Assembly (NCBI GenBank): GCA_963575745.1
Contig: CAUYUJ010016298.1
Span: forward strand, 55,398-119,397
Origin: Prorocentrum cordatum
Taxonomy: Eukaryota > Sar > Dinophyceae > Prorocentrales > Prorocentraceae
Direction of reading: 5' to 3'
DNA length: 64,000 bases
In this document: in pieces, positions 54,501-64,000 of the stretch
Numbering within the stretch: position 1 is the first letter of the stretch
How the letters are laid out: each line of letters begins with the position of its first letter
The notes under the pieces: model-generated
Seen by the model: the letters and a program-made list of their open reading frames with translations, nothing else
Database searches by the model: none
What the model was told of the DNA's origin: nothing
Translations under genes and position numbers: made by a program

Positions 54501-55009
54501 GCTGGCATGGGCAGTAAACCTATGGGCCTTTCATCGCCCGTGGTTACCGCATCGCCTTTGGCAAGGAGACAGATCCAGATCTGCATGAGCTGGTATGGCC
54601 AAGATAACTTGTGGACGCAAGAGTTCAACAAATGAACAAACTCCTGCTTCGCTTGCTGGCTGACCGCCTGGAGCGACGCACGTGACCATTGATCTGTGGA
54701 CTGCGCCGTTTGCGATGGAATACTTTTGAAGGCAGCTTGGAGATCATCCATGGTGTAGTAGACCCAGTCCGTGTGGAGCTGATCGCGCGCCTTGCGGCGC
54801 AGGGCGTTCATGCTGTCGGTGAGGTCGCTGCCTGCCGAATGTGTGGTCCATCGCTCTTGCCACTTGGCTGCCCTGGCGTCGACAGAGCCCTGAGGGTCGC
54901 CGATGACCTGGTGGTTATGGATGGCGGTGTCGAGCAAGTCCTTTTTCTCGGCCTTCGAGATATAGCGATGGGCTCCCTTAGGCTGCCCTGCAGGGCTGTT
55001 TGGGCCCAT
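51590..55009 (-). CDS. Retrotransposon polyprotein: reverse transcriptase, RNase H and Cys/His C-terminus (~1139 residues)
   Basis: A single open frame with no stop. RT motifs: LLPMPARVWGRMNRYLTGQW (motif 1-2 region, ~165), motif A LFLDIMEFYDHVD (~230), motif B-like GLLAGCTEANNMARAYLYD (~285) and motif C REFVDDLMVRAEG (~320). After a helical thumb/linker, an RNase H domain (~790-950) shows AYLDGSVNSADARIARGGWG, CAELAGLYYCLL, WTDNALVYRG and NERADALAQRG, i.e. the Asp, Glu, Asp and final Asp of the fold. The C-terminal Cys/His segment (WFCFHCKLG, ~1015) may bind nucleic acid. An intact frame of this length implies recent activity. It continues upstream, after a frameshift near 54990, into the 54808-56100 frame. 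No endonuclease domain was recognised. Confidence 0.9.
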   Translation of the reverse strand: MGPNSPAGQPKGAHRYISKAEKKDLLDTAIHNHQVIGDPQGSVDARAAKWQERWTTHSAGSDLTDSMNALRRKARDQLHTDWVYYTMDDLQAAFKSIPSQTAQSTDQWSRASLQAVSQQAKQEFVHLLNSCVHKLSWPYQLMQIWICLLAKGDAVTTGDERPIGLLPMPARVWGRMNRYLTGQWCDAKAGFWDNAIKGSSSLQAALTTLILDEVSAVRGDTDVATLFLDIMEFYDHVDISLLCVLATKLDFSPVVLYMSCLLYLSPRIIRVRDVYSSGAVVPHNGLLAGCTEANNMARAYLYDLLEHVHLRYQGLMMREFVDDLMVRAEGHRSLVRHQMEKGSAALVDGIQKLGLKVSEKTVILGHRSVQQRVINSIRKVGVNIRAAKTTRDLGFDSTVGRSRRTPTAAKRARATAKRFRRAQIFQKRGVGRNVTARLYTANLRAKRIYDASVMGLPATRVKQERATAATMAGLAVGGRCTSTIMLHVYDKQDPLSFNLRRQITEWFTFWAQQEPYHARVRLGWEAVCAKMAQIRAKSKWRSVTGPMAAGMGEIGWQLRHPHRWADPEGNDWIYNPDDTDLDSLFDAVHARVEAGLWKQAGQHPEGFGCEHGGHLQATQRTLRWMRRKKFFKEAGALENIVTGSCWTAQRTSTAGYVCPALCPRCGKAAEDLLRRCYLCEKNDDIDHDWIRRTQDLKNRAAQSMSAEPDMKMFWCRGILPARLSKVPEAPEWNEAQVVYDVDMPVQVPQFEGYSCISGNPIQACRAYLDGSVNSADARIARGGWGVAFDFDESPAEDRFPGLFGTIDGRQTVPCAELAGLYYCLLYTQGALEIWTDNALVYRGWNSRLWLHPQGPHKQWWQRIKQAILQRPDRISNVSVKKCNSHLDAVSLSVASQPWFVTLGNERADALAQRGLEKALKLIQPQLDSLKDNETLLQRVHERLAAVATAVNSPPRVKHQRPLVARTRRRPVKIVALQQELERAAGHCMQQHPKDNKRWFCFHCKLGPTREAVESWMQARPCKGRAFVSCYNVPLPIPPSAHPSLTVGGKIMHPTHSMQIMNGQLWCAKCARLGSCTSTGGGKLNQLPVSCPGGVGTDSGREALRRLANCQPPNVSAKIWPSGDPIKPRKACRAKRARLM

Positions 55010-56100
55010 TCCCTCACTGAGATCTGCGCTGCTGTCCAGGTAGCCTTGGAGTGCGCCTCAGAGAAGGTGCGGGACTTGGCGAGCACATCAGAGATTACAT
55101 CTGAGGCCGGGTAAATCTGATCATATCGGACTTGATGGAGGAGCGTACTGAGCTCATCCAGTAGAGCAATCTCGCCTTCTGGGCAATCCTGGGGGGCCTT
55201 TGCCCTCATCTTCTGCACCGTGTCCACCAGGTTGTCCAGGAGCTGCCTCGGACCTGCAGGAGGGCCAGGCTGGTCAGGAGGCTCGGCGTCATCCGAGGCC
55301 TGGTCGTCATCAGTTCGCTGCCCATCATCATCAGGCGGCGCTCTGTCTTGAAGGAGATCTCGAAACATCTGACGCGTGGCCTCATGGAGTCTCCAATGCT
55401 CGTTGATGGCAGCATTCCTGGCATCAGGGTCGCTGTCAAACTCTGAGATCCAGTCGAGCAGGGCCTGCCTTCTCGGAGAAGCTCGGCGCCAAGCTCGCTC
55501 GCACAGTTCATGTACGACTTGTTCCAGTGGCCGTCCTTGGTGCTGCGCTTGGAGCTGACGGGCGAGCTCGCTGTTCCATGGGAGCAAGAGGTAGGTGAGC
55601 AGGTACGGCTCGCACCATCGCATCCAGTCGGACGGTTCCTGCTCCTCTTCGCTCAGGTCGGTGATCCAGGTAGCTGCCCAGACAGTGACAGACTCGGTGA
55701 AGTCACGTACTGGTTGAGGCGGTGGTGGCAGAGTCGGATCACGGCCCATGAACTGTGTGGGCTGGTGCAGGTAGCTGAACAGCTCTGCTTCTCCGACGAC
55801 GGTGTAGTCCAACTCTCCTTTGCTGGTAGCCTCGCTGGCTATACCGTCTGCCACTGGTTCGCCACTGGTGCACACAGGAGACTGTTCCTTCTGACTCCAG
55901 TTTTTGTTGTTAGGTCGAGCTGCGTCAAGCTGTGGCGTCGCTCCGCTGGCGACTTGAGACGAGGAGGAGGAGGAGGAGGAGGAGGAGGAGGAGGAGGTGG
56001 AGGGGGAGGAGGAAGACGTGGAGGAGGGGCAGGAGGAAAAGGGAGAGGAGGATGGACGGTTAGCAGGGCGCGCTTCCACAGGAGGGCAAGGGAAACACAC
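54990..56100 (-). CDS. N-terminal part of the same retroelement ORF (different phase)
   Basis: The minus-strand frame starts in a Ser/Pro low-complexity stretch (GGA microsatellite at 55963-55998) and becomes protein-like from about 55920. It contains DYTVVGEAELFSYLHQP, EEQEPSDWMRWCEPYLLTYL, RRQALLDWISEFDSDPDARN, an acidic DDDGQRTDDDQASDDAE patch, and KATWTAAQISVREWAQTAL. Near 54990 the phase must change to continue into the RT frame (SKAEKKDLLDTAI), so one indel separates the two halves. No catalytic motif is recognised; it may be a structural or nucleic-acid-binding region. The start codon is not identifiable. Confidence 0.65.
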
Positions 56101-56204
56101 GAAAGGGATCTCAGCGCGGCCCTAAAGAAGAGCCCAGAGATGCCCCCGCGCGTCGGGGCCAGGAGAGGGGAGGAGCAGAGGAGGGGAGGGGGGGAGGGGG
56201 GGGG

Positions 56205-56265
56205 GGGGGAAGAGGGGAGGGGAGGGGAGGGGAGGGGAGGGGAGGGGAGGGGAGGGGAGAGGGGT
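56205..56265. repeat. GGGGA-type G-rich tract
   Basis: A run of GGGAGG/GGGGA units with G9 and longer runs on the plus strand. It could form G-quadruplexes. No coding content. Confidence 0.9.
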
Positions 56266-56532
56266 ACGCGGCTTGACCTTAATGCATTGAGTTGTCGGGT
56301 GATGGCCGACATGAGGGCACGACGTCCTCTCTGGTCGCCCCGAAATGAGCCGGGGGAAAAAGGGGGGGGCGTCCCGGGGGGTTCTGGGCAGCCCTGGCGC
56401 TTGCTCCACCCAGGGAGGGGGAGGTGGCCGCAAGGGAGGATGGGTCAGAGGTATGGGGGAGGGGAAAGAGGATGGAGACGGGGCAAGAGCGGAGGAGAAG
56501 GGAAAGAGGGGGGAGAAGAGGACAAGGAGAGG

Positions 56533-56591
<59 letters not shown>

Positions 56592-56592
56592 A
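56533..56592. repeat. Short GAC microsatellite
   Basis: About 19 GAC units with one GGC variant, inside purine-rich DNA. Confidence 0.95.
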
Positions 56593-57179
56593 GGCGGGGG
56601 GAAGAGAGAAAGGGAAGAGAGGAGGGAAAAGAGGGGAGGGGAAGAGAGGGGGGAGTGGAAAGGGGGGTTGTAGGGGGAGGGGGGCAGGAAGGAAGAGCAA
56701 AATGACCTGTCGACGCCACCCGCTGATCCTCCCGTTTACCGTCCACCCGAGCGTCTGACGAAGGTCTCCTGACCCAGCAAGTGATCATCAAACACCGCCT
56801 CATCCAGGGCTGGTAGGAGTGCCAGCGGTTGAAAAGGCGTGCCGCGAGAAGCACTGCTCGCAGACATCGTACGCCGCTGGGTGCATGATTGTGTCCTCGC
56901 GGGCCCAAAGAGAGGCCGAGGGGAGAGTAAGAGCAGCAGGAGGCAGAAAAAGATGCGGTCGACGACGACGATGTGTGAGCACAGGACAAAGTGTAATCAG
57001 ATCGGCTGCGGGTCCATTTTCATGAGGAGGGCATCACACTGGCGCATAATCAGATACATGGTCCCATACAGATGGATCCAATGCTGCGGTTGCCGCTGTC
57101 CTTCCTCCTCCCTCCTCACTCTCGTGTTCCTGTTGATCACAACCTCCTCCTATGTCTCACTTTACCCTGCTCATGCTTC

Positions 57180-58640
<1,461 letters not shown>

Positions 58641-58644
58641 ATGG

Positions 58645-60285
58645 TCATCCCCTCCTCCTCCTCATCTTCCTCTTTCGACTCTCCATCTGTGTTGGTGCAG
58701 GTTCGGCCTGTGATTTGTTACCTCGGATCTCATCACGGAATTTGCATCCATGGGCCATTCGCTCGGCGCAAACGCTCCCCGCTTACATCTTCCCGCATGG
58801 ACCCCTAGCGTGGCGTTGACCATTGAAGCTCTCGTCCTGGCACTCGCACCCTGTTGGACCCACTACTCGAAGCGTGAAGTGTGGATGTAACAAGAGCGAA
58901 TGCAAGGCGCCTTCCTGCACGCATTGTGTGGAGCCATTGGTGAATTTGACCCCTTCTCTGCGTTGTGCTGATCGTTTTGGCATGTGTCTTCACGCCCGCT
59001 TTGCCCGACTACTTACCACCTGGTCCACGCCGTCCCGCTGGCCTGAGATGGCAACGAAAGGCCCTCCCGGCAACACCTGCAGCTGGCGGCTCTGGCACAG
59101 GCAGCGGAGGCAAAAGTATCGACGTCGGCAAAGGCACCACGTTCCAAGTGACTGGCGATCGGTCTACAACTCAGCACAAGGGCCAAATCGGATTACTCCA
59201 GGAAGGCTCCCTACTAGCAGCAAAGGTGAAGAGGCGGGTCGAGGAGCAGAAGGTCGGCGAGTGAAAACGTGCATTCCTGGGTATCGCTACGGACCCCAGG
59301 GAGCAGGCGGGACAGGCGGCCAGGGGTGAGGGCACGGCCACGTACACCGCAGCGTGTGTTTCACCAAGAAATGTGGCCGTCAGGACCAAACATGTTGCCG
59401 GCATTGAGGCGAGAGAAGGGTTTCTGAAAAGTGTGAAGAAGTCGCAGGCGAAACGGCTGTCGGACTAGGCGGTCCAGGGCTCCCCGTCCCCCTGTGGGAC
59501 GCTTTTGTGGTCCTTCTTCACCTCTGTCAGAACCCGCTAGCGAAGCGCAAGTGGCATAAACGAGGCTGCCACTGAGTAGTTACATGACTACCGTCAGCGG
59601 TCTGGGAGTCCAGATTGATGAGTCTGCTGCGCTCAGTCCTCCCCAAATTCGCCTGACTGACTTGGTGGACGACAAGGACGACGGCAGCGGCCTCGTCGCG
59701 TTTGACAAGCTGGCGGCGGAGGCGGGCGCCGAAGCCGACTTGGGGGCACATGACCTCCTGGAAATCGAGGCCTGTGAGCCCCTCCGCCATCTGACAAACA
59801 AACTAGCGAACACCTTCTGGCCGTGCTCGCTCGCAACGCGATGCCAATATCATGCATGCCTCGGCTCGGCAGGCGAGCCTCCGGCGGGCGCAGTTGCCCA
59901 GAGACTACCCCACCCGGCGCTGCTTCAACCCTGCAAAGGCCATTTTCTGTCTAGATCTTCTTCAGCCTTCTGCCCGCGACCCAATGCTGGGTCAAACCCG
60001 CTTGAGCTCGGCGCCCAGACATCGAACGCCACGCCCTGGAACTCCGAGCCCCGAGGTGGCCCGACGTGCAGCATGGCACCCCTGGTAATTACCCAGCGTC
60101 CGGCTTCCAGGAAGACGCCAGCGAGGCTGCCGCGCGGACACACCGGCACGGACGGAAATTCGCCGAACCCCTGGGGCTCCTCGGTGTGTAAGGCAGGCTG
60201 CCCCTCCCCGAACCCATACCCTGGGAGTCTGGAGGGGGCTGGAGGACGGGGGAAGGCGCCGACGGGCTCACCTGACCAAGAGAAG
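58645..60285. other. Unresolved region, no firm gene
   Basis: Frames are open on both strands at about 59527-59860. The minus strand has LDFQEVMCPQVGFGARLRRQ and AVVLVVHQVSQANLG; the plus strand is open over the same bases. A plus-strand ORF at 58965-59264 (GGKSIDVGKGTTFQVTGDRS) is also possible. No borders, domains or leader sites support either, so I leave them uncalled. Confidence 0.3.
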
Positions 60286-60289
60286 CTCC

Positions 60290-60760
60290 AGGCGCGCCAA
60301 AATTGTCCAAGAAAGCCTCGCGACGGTCCACTAATGCCTCCCAGGGGCTCCCAAGACGGCCCCAGAGAGCCCCATGAGGATCCCCAAGAGGACGTCGAGA
60401 GGCAAACAAATTATGTGATCATCCGTTCTGGTTGTTCTCCACATTGTACGTACTCGCATTCTCGATCTTCAGGGTGTTTGAGACAACACAGGAGGCCCCC
60501 AAGAACGGCCCTAGGCGGCCCAAAAGGCGCCCAAGAGGGCCCCAAAACGGCTCAAGAGAGCCCCGAGATGACCCGAGACTGCCGAGGAGACCCCCTACGA
60601 GGGCCCCAGGAGGAGCCAAAGAAGGGCAACTCGAAGGCGCCCTAAAGCCATTCCCCACACGATGGCTCGCGAGACCCCCACCATGCCCCAAAGAGAGCCC
60701 CAAGAGGTCCCCAAGAGGCCCTACACAGCCCAACAGAGGTCCTTTTGGGCATGGCTTTTT
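60290..60760. repeat. Degenerate short repeat of GCCCCAAGAGG/GCCCCCAGG type
   Basis: Repeated 10-15-bp units (CCCAAGAGGGCCCC, CAAGAGAGCCCC, CCCAGGAGGAGCC) make a Gly-Leu-Leu-Gly or Arg-Gly-Pro-like pattern in all frames. They are interrupted by a unique AT-richer island (60400-60480). Confidence 0.6.
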
Positions 60761-61095
60761 GGTTTCTCAGACGGACTCGCGGCGCCAAGACGCTTCTACG
60801 ACAACGCCCCATGGAAGAGGGGCACCCAAGCCTCCCAGGGGTTCGTCGGCGCGGCGTGGGTCAACGAATCAATCCTGAATAAAGCTGCTCCTCGCGTTGG
60901 AACTCCAGCAGGGGGTGGCATCCTTGCCCGAGCCGCTTCGAGGCCCCATGTCATTGCACCCCATCGCTGGGTCAGGGCTGTTGCGAATATCACTGGTCGC
61001 GATGCAAGTAGCAACAACATGCGCGAACGTCAATGGACCCCGAGGCCACCCGATCTTCCTAGCTCCTGCGGGCTCTGCGGTAAACAAGTAACTGC

Positions 61096-61215
61096 GCCTA
61101 GTAATCCCACCAACCCTCTGGGCGTAGGTGGTCTAGAGAGGCTCCTCTTCCAACCCCCTTCTAGTCTTTCGGGTAGGGGCTTATCACTGCTCCCTATTAA
61201 TATACACCCCCTCCC
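61096..61215 (+). repeat. Dispersed repeat, second copy of 40368-40490
   Basis: AGTAATCCCACCAACC and GGTCTAGAGAGGCTCCTCTT, with TAGGGGCTTATCACTGCTCC, align along their length with the copy next to the 32-bp satellite. Confidence 0.7.
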
Positions 61216-61344
61216 CGAAGCGACCTGCAGCCAACCAGGAACAATGAGGACACCATGCTCACCCCCGCACACCATCCCTGTCAAATTATTCTGGCGAAGG
61301 TCCCAACCATATGCAGTTGTGGGTACCGTAATTGTGAATATCTG

Positions 61345-62640
61345 CTTCGGTGAAACTCCTTATGGGGCCACGAAGCGCTGCACTGGGCGGGGGGGAACGC
61401 TGTACTGTGTGGGTGGTATGCCGACTTGGATTTCCAGGACGCGTGCGGACGGTCCCACTGAAGGCTTCGGTGGAGCTCCCTATGGGACCACGAAGCGCTC
61501 TACTCAGTAAGTGAAAATGCCAAATTGGGTTTCCGGGGCGCATGCGAACGGTCCCACCGGGGGCTTCGGTGGAGCCCCCATTTGGGGCCACGAAACGCTA
61601 CACTGCGCGGGTGAAAATGCCTCATTACATTTCCTGGACGCATACAGACGGTGGCACTGGGGCCTTGGGTGGAGCCCCCTATGGGGCCACGAAACGCTGC
61701 ACTGGGTGGGTGAAAATGCCAAATAGGGCTTCCGGGACGCATGCGGACGGTAGCACTGGGACCTTCGGTGGAGCTCCCTTTGGGGCCACGAAACGCTGTA
61801 CTGGATATGAGGGACGCATGCGGACGGTAGCGCTGGGACCTTCGTTGGAACTCCGTATGGGGCCACGAAACGCTGCACTGGGCGTGCGGGACGCGTAGCA
61901 CTGGGACCTTCGGTGGGGCTCCCTTTGGGGCCACGAACACTGTACTGGGTGGGTGAACCGCAGGGAGGAGGAGGAGGAGGGCCACGAAACGCTGTACTGG
62001 GTATGCGGGACGCATGCGGACGGTAGCACTGGGACCTTCGGTGGGCCTCCCTGTGGGGCCACGAAACGCTGTACTGGGTGTGCGGGACGCATGCGGACAG
62101 TAGCACTGGGACCTTCGGTGGGGCTCCCTATGGGGCCACGAAACGCTGTACTGGGTAGTGGAAACGCAGGGAGGAGGGGGAGGAGGGCCACGAAACGCTG
62201 TACTGGGTGTGCGGGACGCATGCGGACGGTAGCGCTGGGACCTTCGGTGGAGCTCCCTATGGGGCCACGAAACGCTGTACTGGGTGTGCGGGACGCATGC
62301 GGCCGGTAGCACTGGGACCTTCGGTGGGGCTCCCTATGGGGCCACGAAACACTGTACTGGGTGGGTGAAACGCAGGGAGGAGGGGGAGGAGGGCCACGAA
62401 ACGCTGTACTGGGTGTGCGGGACGCATGCGGACGGTAGCACTGGGACCTTCGGTGGAGCTCCCTATGGGGCCACGAAACGCTGTACTGGGTGTGCGGGAC
62501 GTTTGCGGACGGTAGCACTGGGACCGTCGGTGGAGCTCCCTATGGGGCCACGAAACGCTGTACTGGGTGGGGAGGGGAGGAGGGCCACGAAACGCTGTAC
62601 TGGGTGTGCGGGGCGCATGCGGACGGTGGAGAAGAGGAGG
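61345..62640 (+). repeat. 77-bp satellite array, second locus (about 15-16 units)
   Basis: Same unit as at 48870-50158, with GGGACCTTCGGTGGAGCTCC, TATGGGGCCACGAAACGC and TGTGCGGGACGCATGCGGAC. Four spacer insertions of GGAGGAGGGGGAGGAGGGCC type, often after CGCAGG, break the register (about 61960, 62168, 62373, 62572). These look like miniature versions of the purine tract that ends the array. Confidence 0.93.
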
Positions 62641-62714
62641 GGGCAGAGGAGGAGGGGAGAACGCGGGGACCGTTTCTTCAAAACGAGGACCCCACACCAC
62701 AGGATGGTTGGGAA
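62625..62714 (+). repeat. Purine tract and conserved terminal module, copy 3
   Basis: The GAAGAGGAGGGGGCAGAGGA-type tract is followed by ACGCGGGGACCGTTTCTTCA, then AAACGAGGACCCCACACCAC and AGGATGGTTGGGAAAAA. Closest to the copy at 2572-2630, including the run of A after the GGTTGGG. Confidence 0.8.
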
Positions 62715-62884
62715 AAACAAGACAAAACGTATTCTGCCTCCACATTCGGAGCATCCGCAACTAACCCGATGCGGTCCCCCCCCAACATCCCTTTGAAATT
62801 AGCCCGACGAAGGACCAACCATATGCAGCTTCGAGCACCGCAAGGGGGACGAGACGGAGGAGGGGGGGCCCGCGGGTCGAGAGG

Positions 62885-64000
62885 TCCCTGCCAGTGGGGC
62901 CTTGCGTGGACCTCCCTATGGGGCCACGACCCGTGTGAGGGGTGCGCCGAATGACTCGCGGGGGCGCATGTAAACCCTGCCAATGGGGCCTCTTGTGGAG
63001 CTCCGCATGGGGCCACGACCCGTGTGAGGGGCGTGACGACATGAATCGCGGGGGCGCATGTGAACCCTGCCACTGAGGCCTTCGGTGGAGCTCCCTATGG
63101 GGCCACGAACCGTGGGAGGGGTGTGACGACATGAATCGCAGGGACGCACGTAAACCCGCCACTGGGGCCTTCGGTGGAACTCCGTATGGGGCCACGGACC
63201 GTGTGAAGGGTGTGCCGACATGAGTCGCGGGGAACGCGTGTAAACCCTGCCCCAGGGGTCTTCGGTGAAGCTCCCTATGGGGCCACGAACCGTGTGAGGG
63301 GTGCGCCGGCATGAATCGCGGGGACGCGCGTAAACCCTGCCACTGGGGCCTTCGGTGGAATTCCCTCTGGAGCCGCGAAGCGTGTGAGGGGCGTGACGAC
63401 ATGAATCGCGGGGACGCATGTAAGCCCTGCCACAAGGGCCTGCGGTGGGGCTCCGTATGGAGCCACGAACCGTGTGAGGGGTGTGCCGAAATGACTCACG
63501 GGGACGCGTGTAAACCCTGCAACTGGGGCCTTCGGTGGAGCTCCCTATGGTGGCACGAACAGTGTGAGGGGTGCACCGAAATGAATCGCGGGGACGCTGT
63601 AAACCCTGCCCCTGGGTTTTCGGTGGAGCTCCATATGGGGCCACGAACCGCGTGAGGGGTGCGCCGACATGACTCGCGGGAACGCATTGGGGCCTTCGGT
63701 GGGGCTCCCTATGGGGCCACGACCCGTGTGAGGGGTGCAACAGAATGAACCGCGGTGACGCATGTAAGCCCTGCCACTCGGGCCTTCGGTGGAGCTCCCT
63801 ATGGAGCCGCGAACCGCGTGAAGGGCGTGACGACGTGAGTCGCGGGGACGCGTGTAAACCCTGCCACTGGGGCCTTCGGTGGAGCTCCGTCTGGAGCCAC
63901 GAACCTTGTGAGGGGTGCGCCGAAATGAATCGCGGGGACGCATGTAACCCTGCCACTGGACCTCCGGTGGAACTTCCTATGGTGGCACGAACCGTGTGAG
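62885..64000 (+). repeat. 90-bp satellite array (about 12 units, runs off the window)
   Basis: Units share GGTGGAGCTCCCTATGGGG with the 77-bp arrays but continue CCACGAACCGTGTGAGGGGT, GTGCCGACATGAATCGCGGG and GACGCGTGTAAACCCTGCCA. The unit of 90 bp keeps frames open. One plus-strand frame repeats a C-x2-C-x14-C-x2-C spacing (ACKPCHWGL...EPCEGC), but stops and substitutions in several units argue against selection on a protein. Confidence 0.95.

Noticed and set aside
60662-61510. 282-residue plus-strand ORF
   Set aside because: It strings together three unrelated repeats (the CCAAGAG-type repeat, the dispersed repeat at 61096, and the 77-bp satellite) and has no consistent composition.

Overview
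The window is a nuclear fragment of a dinoflagellate alga; I cannot name the genus from sequence alone. The evidence is internal. There is a near-perfect genomic copy of the dinoflagellate trans-spliced leader (21 of 22 bases, minus strand 48848-48869), and weaker leader-like relics elsewhere. Retroelements with dinoflagellate-style polyproteins are present. Several introns are best explained by GC-AG or GT-AG borders. Candidate host exons are predominantly on the minus strand, as expected of long one-way gene arrays. The DNA is GC-rich and saturated with triplet microsatellites, and most long open frames here are shadows of these repeats.

Left part (1-31 kb). Positions 90-2570 hold a 1.1-kb tandem duplication built around GAC repeats, followed by a short 90-bp satellite block. 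From 5.3 to 29.6 kb there is a minus-strand series of intron-containing genes: a C5-cytosine DNA methyltransferase with a canonical PCNA-binding (PIP) box as its last residues (5281-7980); a three-block gene carrying a C4 zinc ribbon with an in-frame TGA (9611-13572); fragments of unknown genes (14.3-16.3 kb, 18.3-19.8 kb); a four-exon unknown gene whose splice phases agree (20.45-22.98 kb); and a long unknown gene, possibly transposase-derived (24.4-29.6 kb). Two plus-strand ORFs (3276-3599 and 23382-23732) start just downstream of leader-like relics.

Right part (31-64 kb) is mostly mobile and satellite DNA: a 3'-truncated endonuclease/RT LINE (31.2-33.5 kb); a degenerate plus-strand coding block (34.4-35.6 kb); a 32-bp satellite (39.7-40.4 kb); a Ty1/copia pol remnant (41.07-42.85 kb); a nearly complete but frame-broken LINE headed by the spliced leader (about 42.98-48.87 kb); and a second, largely intact RT-RNase H element (51.6-56.1 kb).

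Arrays of a related 77/90-bp satellite occur four times. Three of them end in the same order: array, purine-rich tract, and a conserved module of about 50-60 bp containing GAGGACCCAACACCACAG.

Exon borders and family assignments are hand-read from translated frames and splice-like sites. They were not checked against transcripts or databases.
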